Below, in pieces: positions 16,136-24,426 of a stretch of 45,498 nucleotides of DNA. How positions within the stretch are numbered: the stretch's first letter is position 1; each line of letters starts with the position of its first letter. The notes under the pieces are model-generated. The model was not told the origin of the DNA and searched no databases. It was given only the letters and a program-made list of their open reading frames with translations. The translations under genes were made by a program, and so were the position numbers. Origin of the DNA: an uncultured Eubacteriales bacterium (GTDB lineage Bacteria; Bacillota; Clostridia; Lachnospirales; Lachnospiraceae); NCBI GenBank assembly GCA_900544525.1, contig UQVN01000002.1, positions 1 to 45,498 of the forward strand, written 5' to 3'.

Positions 16136-16925
16136 TTATAACAGGATTCGAAGAACGATAATCCCAATGAAATAAGCCATAACGATTAAGTAGCTTATAT
16201 AATCTCTTTTTTCATATACAAGAGGTTTCATTCTCGTTCTGCCTTCTCCTCCATGATAGCAACGAGCTTCCATTGCCATAGCCAAATCGTTAGAACGACG
16301 GATCGCTGCTATAAAGAGTGGTACCATAATCGGAATTAAACCATTTACTTTTTCTTTTAACGTTCCTCGGTTAAAGTCTGCACCTCTTGCTGCCTGTGCT
16401 TTCATAATCTTATCCAATTCTTCTGTTAAAATCGGAATGAAACGAAGAGCAATGGCCATCATCATCGCCACTTCATGGACAGGAACTTTTACCACTTTTA
16501 AAAATTGAAAAAGACGTTCTAATCCATCTGTCAATGCCGTTGGCGTCGTTGTAAATGTCATTAATGAAGAGCCAATGACTAAATAAACTAAACGAATTGC
16601 TAAAAATACCGCCAGTCGGATTCCTTCTTTTGTAATATGCAAAAATCCTATGGAAACAATCGCTTCTCCTGGAGTAAATAACATATTAATGATAACGGAA
16701 AATAATAATTGGCTTAAGTCCCTTTAAAATAAACTTTAATGGAACCTTTGAAATCTTTATCATAATGGCTAAAAACAAGGTTGCCACCCCATAGGTAAGT
16801 ATGGAATTTCCTACAAATAAACTAATAATGAAAAAAACCGTTCCCATAATTTTTGTTCTCGGATCTAAACGATGTAAAATCGAATGAGAGGGATAATATT
16901 GCCCAATTGTAATATCTCTTATCAT
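16136..16925 (-). pseudogene. ecfT: EcfT membrane subunit of ECF transporter, split by a frameshift
   Basis: The membrane scaffold that couples EcfA1/EcfA2 ATP hydrolysis to vitamin-binding S components. The N-terminal part (16686-16925, 79 residues) ends at a stop just after KGLKPI; the C-terminal part (16136-16684, 182 residues) resumes at LFTPGE in another frame. The other frame reads LLFSVIIN directly before that, so one gene has been shifted. Against remembered EcfT sequences about four residues are missing at the junction, which fits an 11-nt deletion. The stop and the next ATG are arranged TAA-T-ATG, so reinitiation could make a second chain, but no SD is visible. The coupling motif AQAARGADF is intact; the second reads EARCYHGG. 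The gene overlaps ecfA2 by 4 nt. It may be non-functional, a two-piece protein, or a sequence error. Confidence 0.82.
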
Positions 16926-17785
16926 TGTCTTTCTCCCCCTTTTTTCAATACTCTTAAAATTTCTTTTGTGGCCTCTTCCATATGAATAATATCGGTTCTT
17001 ACAGGAAAGCCTTTTTCTTTTAACTCATTCATAATATAAGTGACTTCTGGAGCAGATAGTCCAATCCATTCTAACTCTTTATAATGGGCAAAAACATTTT
17101 TTGGTGTATCATCAAATACTTTTTCTCCATGATTCATAACAATAAGGCGATCCACATAATGAGCCAAATCTTCCATACTATGGGATACTAAAATAACAGC
17201 AATTCCTTTTTCATCATGAAGTTTTTTAATCTGATCCAAAATCTCGGTTCTTCCTATAGGATCAAGACCCGCTGCAGGTTCATCTAAAATCAAATATTCT
17301 GGATTCATTGCAAGAACCCCTGCAATGGCAACACGACGTTTTTGTCCTCCTGACAACTGAAATGGGGATTTATCATAAAACTCCTCTGGAAAACCAACAA
17401 GTTGTAAGGCCTCCCTTGCTCGCTCTTTTACTTCTTCTTCCGAAAATCCTTGATTTTTTGGTCCAAAGCACACATCTTCAAAAACAGTAGCTTCAAACAA
17501 TTGATATTCTGGATATTGAAAAGTCAATCCCACTTTTCTTCTTAAACTATCTAGATCAAAATCTTTCTTATAAATATCTTGTCCATCATAAGTAATCGTG
17601 CCTGAAGTCGCTTTTTCTAACCCATTTAGATGTTGAATCAGCGTTGATTTTCCAGAACCTGTATGTCCAGCAATTCCAACAAACTCTCCTTTTTTAATTT
17701 CTAAATTAATATCTTTTAACGCCTGCTTTTCATAAGCCGTTCCTTGGCTATAAAAATAATTGACATTTTCTAATTTAATTGACAT
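16922..17785 (-). CDS. ecfA2: EcfA2 ATPase of ECF transporter
   Basis: A 287-residue cytoplasmic ATP-binding subunit. Walker A GHTGSGKST (residues 40-48), signature LSGGQKRRVAIAG, Walker B LILDEPAAGLDP and the H-loop histidine in VSHSMEDLAHY are all intact. It pairs with EcfA1 to power vitamin import through EcfT and S components such as BioY. The LSGGQKRR form and second position in the operon fit EcfA2. It overlaps ecfA1 by 16 nt and ecfT by 4 nt. Confidence 0.95.
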   Translation of the reverse strand: MSIKLENVNYFYSQGTAYEKQALKDINLEIKKGEFVGIAGHTGSGKSTLIQHLNGLEKATSGTITYDGQDIYKKDFDLDSLRRKVGLTFQYPEYQLFEATVFEDVCFGPKNQGFSEEEVKERAREALQLVGFPEEFYDKSPFQLSGGQKRRVAIAGVLAMNPEYLILDEPAAGLDPIGRTEILDQIKKLHDEKGIAVILVSHSMEDLAHYVDRLIVMNHGEKVFDDTPKNVFAHYKELEWIGLSAPEVTYIMNELKEKGFPVRTDIIHMEEATKEILRVLKKGGERQ

Positions 17786-18621
17786 AACTGTTCCACCAAC
17801 TCCTCTTTTGTTAAAATATCTGTCCGAATATTTACGCCAGCTTTTTTCAACTGATACGCTAACTCTGTGGAAGCAGGCACCTCTAATCCATAGCTTTTCA
17901 TCGTCTCTACTTCTCTAAAAATTTCACGAGGACTTCCCTTTAGCACTACTTTTCCATGATCCATAACATAAACTTTATCTGCATCGATAACTTCATTCAT
18001 ATTATGGGTAATTAAAATAATGGTAATCTTTTTCTCACGATTTAATTCATGAACGGCTTCAATTACATCTTTTCTTCCAATGGGGTCAAGCATTGCCGTT
18101 GGCTCGTCCAAAACAATACATTCAGGCTCCATAGCCACAACTCCTGCAATTGCAATTCTTTGCTTTTGTCCTCCCGATAATTTATTGGGCGAATGTTCTC
18201 GATAAGCAGTCATATTTACAGCTTCTAAACTCTTTAACACTCTTTCCCAAATCTCCTTTGTTGGAACTCCAAGATTTTCTGGACCAAATGCCACATCTTC
18301 TTCTACCACTGTCCCAATGATCTGATTATCTGGATTTTGGAATACCATTCCTGTGGTTTGCCTAATATCCAATAAATGGCTATCATCTTTTGTATCCATT
18401 TCTTTCACATAAATCGTCCCACTTGTCGGTTTTAAAATGGCATTTAAGTGTTTGGCAAGGGTGGACTTTCCAGAACCATTATGCCCTAAAATAGCCACAA
18501 ATTCACCTTGTTCAATATCAATGGTAACACCACTCACCGCTTGAACGGACTCTTCTACTTCACCTTGTTCATTTCGCTTTAAGTATTCATAAATAACATC
18601 TTTTATTTTAATAATACTCAT
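17770..18621 (-). CDS. ecfA1: EcfA1 ATPase of ECF transporter
   Basis: A 283-residue ATP-binding subunit with Walker A GHNGSGKST (residues 46-54), Q-loop in MVFQNPDNQIIGTVVEEDVAF, signature LSGGQKQRIAIAG and Walker B CIVLDEPTAMLDP. The QNPDNQ segment is typical of EcfA1. I start it at the ATG at 18621, preceded by GTGAGGTG; the in-frame GTG at 18633 is part of that ribosome-binding site. First gene of the ecfA1-ecfA2-ecfT-truA run, with its own promoter because the symporter gene at 18851 separates it from rplQ. Confidence 0.95.
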   Translation of the reverse strand: MSIIKIKDVIYEYLKRNEQGEVEESVQAVSGVTIDIEQGEFVAILGHNGSGKSTLAKHLNAILKPTSGTIYVKEMDTKDDSHLLDIRQTTGMVFQNPDNQIIGTVVEEDVAFGPENLGVPTKEIWERVLKSLEAVNMTAYREHSPNKLSGGQKQRIAIAGVVAMEPECIVLDEPTAMLDPIGRKDVIEAVHELNREKKITIILITHNMNEVIDADKVYVMDHGKVVLKGSPREIFREVETMKSYGLEVPASTELAYQLKKAGVNIRTDILTKEELVEQLCQLN

Positions 18622-18705
18622 TATGCACCTCACTTTCTAACGAGCACTCTCTTTTCCTTTTATAGCGATGGCTTTGTTGTTTTTTCTAAGAAAATATCTA
18701 TTGAT

Positions 18706-18734
18706 AGTTTAGAATAATCTACTCTAGATTGCAA
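18706..18734 (-). promoter_or_regulatory. Promoter of the ecfA1 operon
   Basis: On the minus strand TTGCAA and TAAACT are separated by 17 bp, giving a leader of about 78 nt. On the plus strand the same gap (18622-18850) must hold the symporter promoter; TATAAT at 18775-18780 is a candidate -10 with no good -35. Confidence 0.45.
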
Positions 18735-18850
18735 GAAAAAGAAATTTCCACTATTCTTTTTCCCTTTCTTTCATTATAATGTTATTGGGATCGGCAATAC
18801 TTATTATAACTGACAACAAAATATTTTAAAACTTAGGAGGAAATACACAA

Positions 18851-20257
18851 ATGTTAAACGACATTTTAACTGCCATTAATGACTTTATGTATACGTACCC
18901 CTTACTGATACTTTTATTCGGAGCGGATATTTACTTTACGATTCGTACCCGATTTGTTCAGGTACGATTACTCAAAAATTCGATTCAAGTAATTGGAGAA
19001 AAAGCAGCGGTAGAAGACGGCATGAAACAAGTGTCCTCTTTTCAGGCTTTGATGATCTCCACCGCTTCCCGTGTTGGAACTGGTAATATTGCGGGAATCG
19101 CCACTGCAATCGCAGTTGGTGGCCCTGGTGCGGTCTTTTGGATGTGGCTTATGGCACTTCTTGGCGGAGCTTCTGCCTTTATTGAAAGTACATTAGCCCA
19201 AGTCTACAAAATTAAAGATGGAAAAGATTTCCGTGGTGGCCCTTCTTATTATATGGAAAAAGCGTTAAAAAAACGCTGGCTTGGTATTTTATTTTCTGTT
19301 CTTTTAATTATCTGTTTTGCTTATGGTTTTAACGGATTACAATCTTTTAATATTTCTTCTGCTTTGGCTTATTATATTCCAAATTATAATGAAACTCATA
19401 TTCCAGCCATTGTAGGACTTGTGTTAGCCGCTGGAACTGCCTTTGTTATTTTCGGCGGTGTCCATCGCATTGGTTTTATCACTTCTGTTATCGTACCAAT
19501 TATGGCAATCGGTTATTTATTAATGGGGTTTGTTACGATCCTTATGAATCTATCCGAAATGCCTCATGTCTTTGCTATTATTTTCAAAGGTGCTTTTGAT
19601 TTCCAAGCGATTTTTGGTGGAATTGCAGGAAGCGCTGTTGTAATTGGTATCAAACGTGGGCTGTTCTCTAACGAAGCTGGTATGGGTAGTGCCCCAAATG
19701 CATCTGCTTCCGCTAGTGTTAGCCATCCTGCAAAGCAAGGTCTCGTTCAAGTGTTATCTGTTTTTATTGATACTCTACTCATTTGTTCCGCTACCGCTAT
19801 GATGCTTCTTATTTCAGGCGTAGAAGGCGTACCAAATGTATTAGATGGAATTCCATTCGTTCAAAAAGCCATTTCAGCCAATGTTGGACAATGGGGAATT
19901 CATTTTATCACTTTTTCCATTTTCGCTTTCGCTTTTAGCAGTTTAGTTGGAAACTACTACTATGCAGAGTCCAATATTCTATTTATCAAAAATAGTAAAG
20001 TTTTGCTTTTCATTTTCCGCATCACTTGTTTAATCGCCGTCTTCTTAGGTGCACAAGCCGATTTCTCTGTTATTTGGAATATTGCAGATATTACAATGGG
20101 ATTCATGGCAACTGTCAATATTATTTCTATTTTATTATTAGGAAATATTGCTATTAAAGTGCTAAAAGACTATGAAAAACAATTAAAAACTGGAAAGAAC
20201 CCTGAATTCCATGCAAAAGAAGTTGGTATCGACAACACCGATTGCTGGAATGATTAA
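18851..20257 (+). CDS. Alanine/glycine:cation symporter (AGCS family)
   Basis: A 468-residue polytopic protein that imports alanine or glycine with Na+. STASRVGTGNIAGIATAIA near residue 75, VFWMWLMALLGGASAFIEST near 100 and GLFSNEAGMGSAPNASASA near 275 are the hallmark segments of this family; about 11 membrane segments are expected. ATG preceded by AGGAGG with a 10-nt gap. It is one of only two plus-strand genes and sits convergent to rplQ and divergent from ecfA1, breaking an otherwise conserved co-directional neighbourhood. Confidence 0.95.
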   Translation: MLNDILTAINDFMYTYPLLILLFGADIYFTIRTRFVQVRLLKNSIQVIGEKAAVEDGMKQVSSFQALMISTASRVGTGNIAGIATAIAVGGPGAVFWMWLMALLGGASAFIESTLAQVYKIKDGKDFRGGPSYYMEKALKKRWLGILFSVLLIICFAYGFNGLQSFNISSALAYYIPNYNETHIPAIVGLVLAAGTAFVIFGGVHRIGFITSVIVPIMAIGYLLMGFVTILMNLSEMPHVFAIIFKGAFDFQAIFGGIAGSAVVIGIKRGLFSNEAGMGSAPNASASASVSHPAKQGLVQVLSVFIDTLLICSATAMMLLISGVEGVPNVLDGIPFVQKAISANVGQWGIHFITFSIFAFAFSSLVGNYYYAESNILFIKNSKVLLFIFRITCLIAVFLGAQADFSVIWNIADITMGFMATVNIISILLLGNIAIKVLKDYEKQLKTGKNPEFHAKEVGIDNTDCWND

Positions 20258-20364
20258 ATGCTTCTGTGTTTCTTATATTATCTGGAATAACTAAATAATT
20301 TAGAATTTCCTATTAAACGATGAGAAGCACGCATTGGGAACTTCTCACATTCGTGGGGGGCATG

Positions 20365-20415
20365 AAATAGAAATACAAGTATTTCTTCTTCACTTATGCC
20401 TTCCACACAAATAAA
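20365..20415. repeat. Dispersed 51-bp repeat, copy 1
   Basis: This stretch matches 44504-44554 at 43 of 51 positions, same orientation. It begins AAATAGAAATACAAG and includes a small hairpin (GAAATAC/GTATTTC). It lies between the convergent symporter and rplQ genes, next to the rplQ terminator. Confidence 0.5.
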
Positions 20416-20416
20416 A

Positions 20417-20448
20417 AAGCCCTAGGAGAATTTCTTCTTCTAGGGCTT
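20417..20448 (-). terminator. Terminator of the S10-spc-alpha cluster
   Basis: AAGCCCTAG and CTAGGGCTT pair and are followed by TTTTTT on the minus strand, directly after rplQ. Confidence 0.88.
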
Positions 20449-20467
20449 ATATAAATCATGTACCAGA

Positions 20468-21004
20468 TTATACTAATTCAATGATAACTTCCATAGCAGC
20501 GTCACCTTTACGCTGTCCGATCTTAACGATTCTTGTGTATCCACCTTTTCGATCTGCATATTTTGGTGCGATTTCTTCGAATAATTTGTCTGCTAAGTCA
20601 ACTTTCTTTGTGTTAGCTTTCTTTTTAGCAAGTTCTGTAGGAACTTCTGTTACTGGGTATAAGAAGCTTAACATCTGTCTTCTTGCATGTAAACGAGAAG
20701 GCATATCTTTTTTGATTTCTTTAGAAACTGTTTCGTATACAGTTACTTTCTTTCCATCAACAACTTCTTTTACTCTCTTACCGTTTTCATCTTTTTTAGC
20801 AACTTTAGCTTCAACAGTAACTGTTTCAAAGTTGTCTTTTTCTCTTACAGCTAAAGCGATGAAAGATTCAGCGATTTTTCTGATTTCTTTTGCTTTTGCT
20901 TCTGTTGTACGGATTTTTCCGTTGTATAAAAGGTTTGTTACCTGATTTCTTAATAATGCTTTTCTCTGGTTAGATGTTCTACCTAATTTTCTGTATTTAG
21001 CCAT
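20468..21004 (-). CDS. rplQ: 50S ribosomal protein L17, long form
   Basis: A 178-residue L17, which lies near the peptide exit tunnel. The N-terminal RKLGRTSNQRKALLRNQVT and the C-terminal GGYTRIVKIGQRKGDAAMEV are standard. Most L17 proteins have about 115-130 residues; here a charged insert of about 45 residues (about 58-103, between the IAESFIALA helix and LHARRQ) makes it longer. I recall this insert as common in Lachnospiraceae. It is the last gene of the cluster. Confidence 0.97.
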   Translation of the reverse strand: MAKYRKLGRTSNQRKALLRNQVTNLLYNGKIRTTEAKAKEIRKIAESFIALAVREKDNFETVTVEAKVAKKDENGKRVKEVVDGKKVTVYETVSKEIKKDMPSRLHARRQMLSFLYPVTEVPTELAKKKANTKKVDLADKLFEEIAPKYADRKGGYTRIVKIGQRKGDAAMEVIIELV

Positions 21005-21093
21005 GATTAAATGGACCTCCTATGGTTTGGTTATTCACTATGCCTACTATTCTTCAGCCTAAGTGGGTCGTTATTTGTAACAAATTTGTATGA

Positions 21094-22056
21094 TTAAGCC
21101 TCTTCACTTGCGTTAAGTTCAAGACCTAATTCTTTTAATTTTGCTAAAACTTCTTCTAATGATTTACGTCCTAAGTTACGAACTTTCATCATATCTTCTG
21201 GAGTTTTATTTGTAAGTTCTTCAACAGTGTTGATGCCTGCTCTCTTTAAGCAGTTGTATGAACGAACAGATAATTCTAATTCATCGATGTTCATTTCAAG
21301 AACTTTTTCTTTTTCATCGTCTTCTTTTTCTACCATAACTTCTGCAGTTTTTGCATTTTCAGAAAGATCAATGAAGAGATTTAAATGCTCACTTAAAACT
21401 TTTGCTGCAAGAGAAACCGCTTCATCTGGAGCTAAAGTTCCGTTTGTGAATACATCTAATGTGAGTTTATCATAATCTGTAATCTGACCTACACGAGTAT
21501 TTTCTACTGTTAAATTTACGCGTTCTACAGGTGTGTAAATAGAATCTACTGCAATTACATCGATTGCACTATCTTCATTTTTGTTCTTATCAGCACCTAC
21601 ATATCCGCGTCCTTTTGTAATGGTTAATTCCATATCTAATTTACAGTCAGCACCACCATTGCAAGTTGCAATTACTAAATCTGGGTTTAAAATCTCAATG
21701 TCGCTATCAACATTGATGTCTGCTGCTGTAACAACGCCATCACCTGCAAATTCAATATAAGCATGTTTTGGCTCATTTGTTGTGCTGTTGTTTTTAATTG
21801 CTAATTCTTTGATGTTTAAGATGATCTCTGTTACATCTTCTTTGACTCCAGGGATGGAGCTGAACTCATGTAAGACACCTTTGATCTTAACAGAGCTTAC
21901 AGCAGAACCAGGTAAAGAAGAAAGCATAATTCTTCTTAAAGAATTACCCAGAGTGGTACCGTAACCTCTCTCTAATGGCTCAACAACAAAACGACCATAT
22001 CTGTTATCTTCTGAAATCTCTGCGATTTCGATTCTTGGTTTTTCAAATTCAAACAT
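21094..22056 (-). CDS. rpoA: RNA polymerase alpha subunit
   Basis: A 320-residue subunit. The N-terminal domain (about 1-230, RFVVEPLERGYGTTLGNSLRR) dimerises and assembles beta and beta-prime; an acidic linker (EKEDDEKEKV) leads to the C-terminal domain (about 250-312, LELSVRSYNCLKRAGINTVEEL) that contacts UP elements and activators. SD AAGGAGGG upstream. It follows rpsD after an unusually long 255-nt gap with hairpins. Confidence 0.98.
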   Translation of the reverse strand: MFEFEKPRIEIAEISEDNRYGRFVVEPLERGYGTTLGNSLRRIMLSSLPGSAVSSVKIKGVLHEFSSIPGVKEDVTEIILNIKELAIKNNSTTNEPKHAYIEFAGDGVVTAADINVDSDIEILNPDLVIATCNGGADCKLDMELTITKGRGYVGADKNKNEDSAIDVIAVDSIYTPVERVNLTVENTRVGQITDYDKLTLDVFTNGTLAPDEAVSLAAKVLSEHLNLFIDLSENAKTAEVMVEKEDDEKEKVLEMNIDELELSVRSYNCLKRAGINTVEELTNKTPEDMMKVRNLGRKSLEEVLAKLKELGLELNASEEA

Positions 22057-22093
22057 TGCGGACCCTCCTTATGGGTGATCTGATTCTTTGAGG

Positions 22094-22207
22094 GCAGTTG
22101 TTCCAAACTGCAACCGATTTTGAAATACAAATTTATAGAGCAGGTTCGGAACATACCTGCTTTGTAACGTCAAAACTCCATGCGCAATCTTACAACGCTA
22201 CGCATGG
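22094..22207 (-). other. Three hairpins in the rpsD-rpoA gap
   Basis: Within the 255-nt gap are perfect inverted repeats GCAGTT/AACTGC (22094-22111), AGCAGGT/ACCTGCT (22139-22161) and CCATGCG/CGCATGG (22178-22207). None ends in a T-run on the minus strand, so they look like mRNA structure, not terminators. Confidence 0.5.
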
Positions 22208-22311
22208 GTTTTAACTTTACATCAAATCGATTTTCTTTTGTGTAGGAAAAAGCCATTGGATTACAAAGACGTTTCTGACACAGAAGAAATAGCCACTGGC
22301 TAACTCGATTA

Positions 22312-22905
22312 TTATTTAGAATATAATTCGACGATTAATGTTTCATTAACTGGAACGTCGATTTGATCTCTTGTTGGGAGTTCTTTAACTACTCCTGATA
22401 AGTTTTCATGGTTAGCTTCTAACCAAGCTGGAACTAATCTTCCTTCTGTTACTTCTAAGATGTCTTTGTATCTCTGAGAAGATTTGTATTTTTCAGCGAT
22501 TTCAATTACATCGCCAGCTTTTACTAAGTAAGATGGAATGTTAACAACTTTACCGTTAACTAATACATGTTTGTGGTCAACGATCTGTCTACATTCTTTT
22601 CTTGTTCTTCCGTATCCAAGACGGAACATTACGTTATCAAGTCTTGACTCTAATAAGATCATTAAGTTAGGACCTGTTAAACCTCTCATTTTTGTTGCTT
22701 TTGCAAAGTAGTTTCTGAAAGGTTTTTCTAAAACACCATAAATGAATTTCGCTTTCTGTTTTTCACGAAGCTGAAGTCCATATTCACTTAACTTTCTATT
22801 TGCTCTATTTAAACTTCTGTTAGATTTTTTATCGATTCCCATATAAACAGGATCAAGACCTAAAGATCTACATCTTTTTAGGACTGGAGTTCTATCTACT
22901 GCCAT
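22312..22905 (-). CDS. rpsD: 30S ribosomal protein S4
   Basis: A 197-residue primary 16S-binding protein. The S4 RNA-binding domain RLDNVMFRLGYGRTRKECRQ and VNGKVVNIPSYLVKAGD are clear. The N-terminal zinc-binding cysteine set is absent (a zinc-free form). It is encoded inside the alpha operon, 15 nt after rpsK. Confidence 0.98.
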   Translation of the reverse strand: MAVDRTPVLKRCRSLGLDPVYMGIDKKSNRSLNRANRKLSEYGLQLREKQKAKFIYGVLEKPFRNYFAKATKMRGLTGPNLMILLESRLDNVMFRLGYGRTRKECRQIVDHKHVLVNGKVVNIPSYLVKAGDVIEIAEKYKSSQRYKDILEVTEGRLVPAWLEANHENLSGVVKELPTRDQIDVPVNETLIVELYSK

Positions 22906-22920
22906 TCTCGTATCCTCCTA

Positions 22921-23319
22921 TTATACTCTTCTACGTTTTGGTGGACGGCATCCGTTGTGTGGTACTGGTGTAACATCTTTAATGCTTGTTACTTCAAGAC
23001 CGCAAGCTTGAAGTGCACGAATTGCTGCTTCTCTTCCTGATCCTGGTCCTTTTACCATAACTTCTACTGTCTTTAATCCATGAACCAATGCTGCTTTAGT
23101 AGCTGTTTCAGCTGCCATCTGTGCTGCGTAAGGAGTAGACTTTCTTGAACCTCTAAATCCAAGTCCGCCTGCACTTGCCCAAGAAAGAGCATTTCCTTCT
23201 GCATCGGTTAATGTAACGATTGTATTATTAAAAGATGACTGAATGTGAGCCTGTCCGCGCTCAACGTTCTTACGAACACGTTTCTTTGTCACTTTTTTAG
23301 TAACTTTTTTTGCTGCCAT
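22921..23319 (-). CDS. rpsK: 30S ribosomal protein S11
   Basis: A 132-residue platform protein next to the mRNA exit. GQAHIQSSFNNTIVTLTD, GFRGSRKSTPYAAQ and the C-terminal PHNGCRPPKRRRV are diagnostic. SD CAGGAGG upstream; 41 nt after rpsM. Confidence 0.98.
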   Translation of the reverse strand: MAAKKVTKKVTKKRVRKNVERGQAHIQSSFNNTIVTLTDAEGNALSWASAGGLGFRGSRKSTPYAAQMAAETATKAALVHGLKTVEVMVKGPGSGREAAIRALQACGLEVTSIKDVTPVPHNGCRPPKRRRV

Positions 23320-23360
23320 TACTTAAACCTCCTGCTGGTTTATCTATCAACTGTTATTTA

Positions 23361-23729
23361 TTATTTCTTCTTGTTTGCTACTGTTCTCTTAGGACCCTTA
23401 CGAGTTCTAGCGTTAGTCTTTGTCTTCTGTCCACGAACTGGAAGACCTTTTCTATGACGGATTCCTCTGTAGCATCCGATTTCCTGTAAACGTTTGATGT
23501 TTAATGCGATTTCTCTTCTTAAATCACCTTCAACCATGTACTGCTCGTTGATGATTTCGCTTAATCTTTTAACTTCTTCATCTGTTAAGTCGCGTACACG
23601 AGTATCTGGGCTAACATTTGCTTCTTTAAGGATTTTATCTGCGCTTGGTCTACCGATACCATAGATGTAAGTAAGACCGATTTCTACGCGTTTTTCTCTT
23701 GGTAAATCAACACCTGAAATACGAGCCAT
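23361..23729 (-). CDS. rpsM: 30S ribosomal protein S13
   Basis: A 122-residue small-subunit head protein that contacts tRNA and the L5 bridge. ARISGVDLPREKRVEIGLTY and the basic end GQKTKTNARTRKGPKR are typical. I start at the ATG at 23729 with GGAGGTG upstream; an in-frame extension to 23807 adds residues foreign to S13. It has its own promoter 200 nt upstream. Confidence 0.98.
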   Translation of the reverse strand: MARISGVDLPREKRVEIGLTYIYGIGRPSADKILKEANVSPDTRVRDLTDEEVKRLSEIINEQYMVEGDLRREIALNIKRLQEIGCYRGIRHRKGLPVRGQKTKTNARTRKGPKRTVANKKK

Positions 23730-23935
23730 GTGTCTTTGCACCTCCGCTAAATTTTCATTGTCTAAGGAATGTTCTATGTATCCGCGTACGGTGAAATGTT
23801 CATACATATCACAGACCTTAAGCCTGTTTGTTTCTACTATTTTTATATTTTAATGACGATTTTATATTTTTAACTAACACGAACAACCCATCCTGGTGGT
23901 TCGCATTACAGCCGCTTACAAATTTTAAATACCGA
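23730..23935 (-). ncRNA. Untranslated leader of rpsM
   Basis: About 206 nt between an internal promoter and rpsM. AATACC/GGTATT (23928-23944) forms a hairpin at its 5' end. It contains the 13-nt string ATCCTGGTGGTTC (plus-strand sense), which also occurs in the rpsH-rplF gap. Ribosomal operons are often controlled by such leaders; this one is not one I recognise. Confidence 0.4.
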
Positions 23936-23941
23936 AATGGT

Positions 23942-23970
23942 ATTATACATGATTCCACAACAAAAAGCAA
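23942..23970 (-). promoter_or_regulatory. Internal promoter of rpsM-rpsK-rpsD-rpoA-rplQ
   Basis: On the minus strand TTGCTT and TATAAT are separated by 17 bp, just downstream of rpmJ. It would give the alpha-operon genes independent expression. Confidence 0.7.
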
Positions 23971-23979
23971 GTATGAAAA

Positions 23980-24093
23980 TTAACCTTGTCTCTGTTTGTG
24001 TTTTGGATTTTCGCAAATAATTCTAATTGCGCCTTTTCTTTTGATTACCTTGCATTTTTCGCAAATAGGTTTTACAGATGCTCTAACCTTCAC
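23980..24093 (-). CDS. rpmJ: 50S ribosomal protein L36
   Basis: A 37-residue protein starting at GTG, read as MKVRASVKPICEKCKVIKRK and onward. Cys11, Cys14, Cys27 and His32 form the zinc-ribbon version of L36. GGAGAG lies upstream of the GTG. It stands between infA and rpsM as in other Firmicutes. Confidence 0.96.
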   Translation of the reverse strand: MKVRASVKPICEKCKVIKRKGAIRIICENPKHKQRQG

Positions 24094-24173
24094 AGCAATC
24101 TCTCCTTTCAAAAAAAGTTCCCTACTAGCATATCACTAAAATTTGTAAATTGCAAGAGGAAATTTACTTAAAT

Positions 24174-24392
24174 TTACTTATCTCTCCAAATAATTCTTCC
24201 TTTTGTTAAATCATATGGAGACATTTCTAAAGTTACTTTATCACCAGGTAAAATTTTAATGAAATTCATTCTTAATTTACCGCTGATGTGCGCTAATACA
24301 ATATGTCCATTTTCTAGTTCAACTTTAAACATAGCGTTTGGTAATTTTTCAACTACCGTTCCTTCGATTTCAATTACATCGGCTTTAGCCAT
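24174..24392 (-). CDS. infA: Translation initiation factor IF-1
   Basis: A 72-residue OB-fold protein that sits in the 30S A site during initiation. KADVIEIEGTVVEKLPNAMF and LTKGRIIWRDK are near-universal IF-1 sequences. 34 nt after map. Confidence 0.98.
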   Translation of the reverse strand: MAKADVIEIEGTVVEKLPNAMFKVELENGHIVLAHISGKLRMNFIKILPGDKVTLEMSPYDLTKGRIIWRDK

Positions 24393-24426
24393 AGGGTGTG
24401 CCCTCCTCTTAAATTAAATTTCCATA

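Noticed and set aside
16680..16720. Programmed frameshift in ecfT
   Set aside because: No standard slippery heptamer or downstream structure is visible, and four family residues are missing, which fits a deletion better.
18622..18850. Glycine riboswitch upstream of the alanine/glycine symporter
   Set aside because: The leader is short and AT-rich, without the conserved aptamer elements.
23730..23807. N-terminal extension of S13
   Set aside because: GGAGGTG precedes the ATG at 23729, and the family begins with MARISGVDLP.
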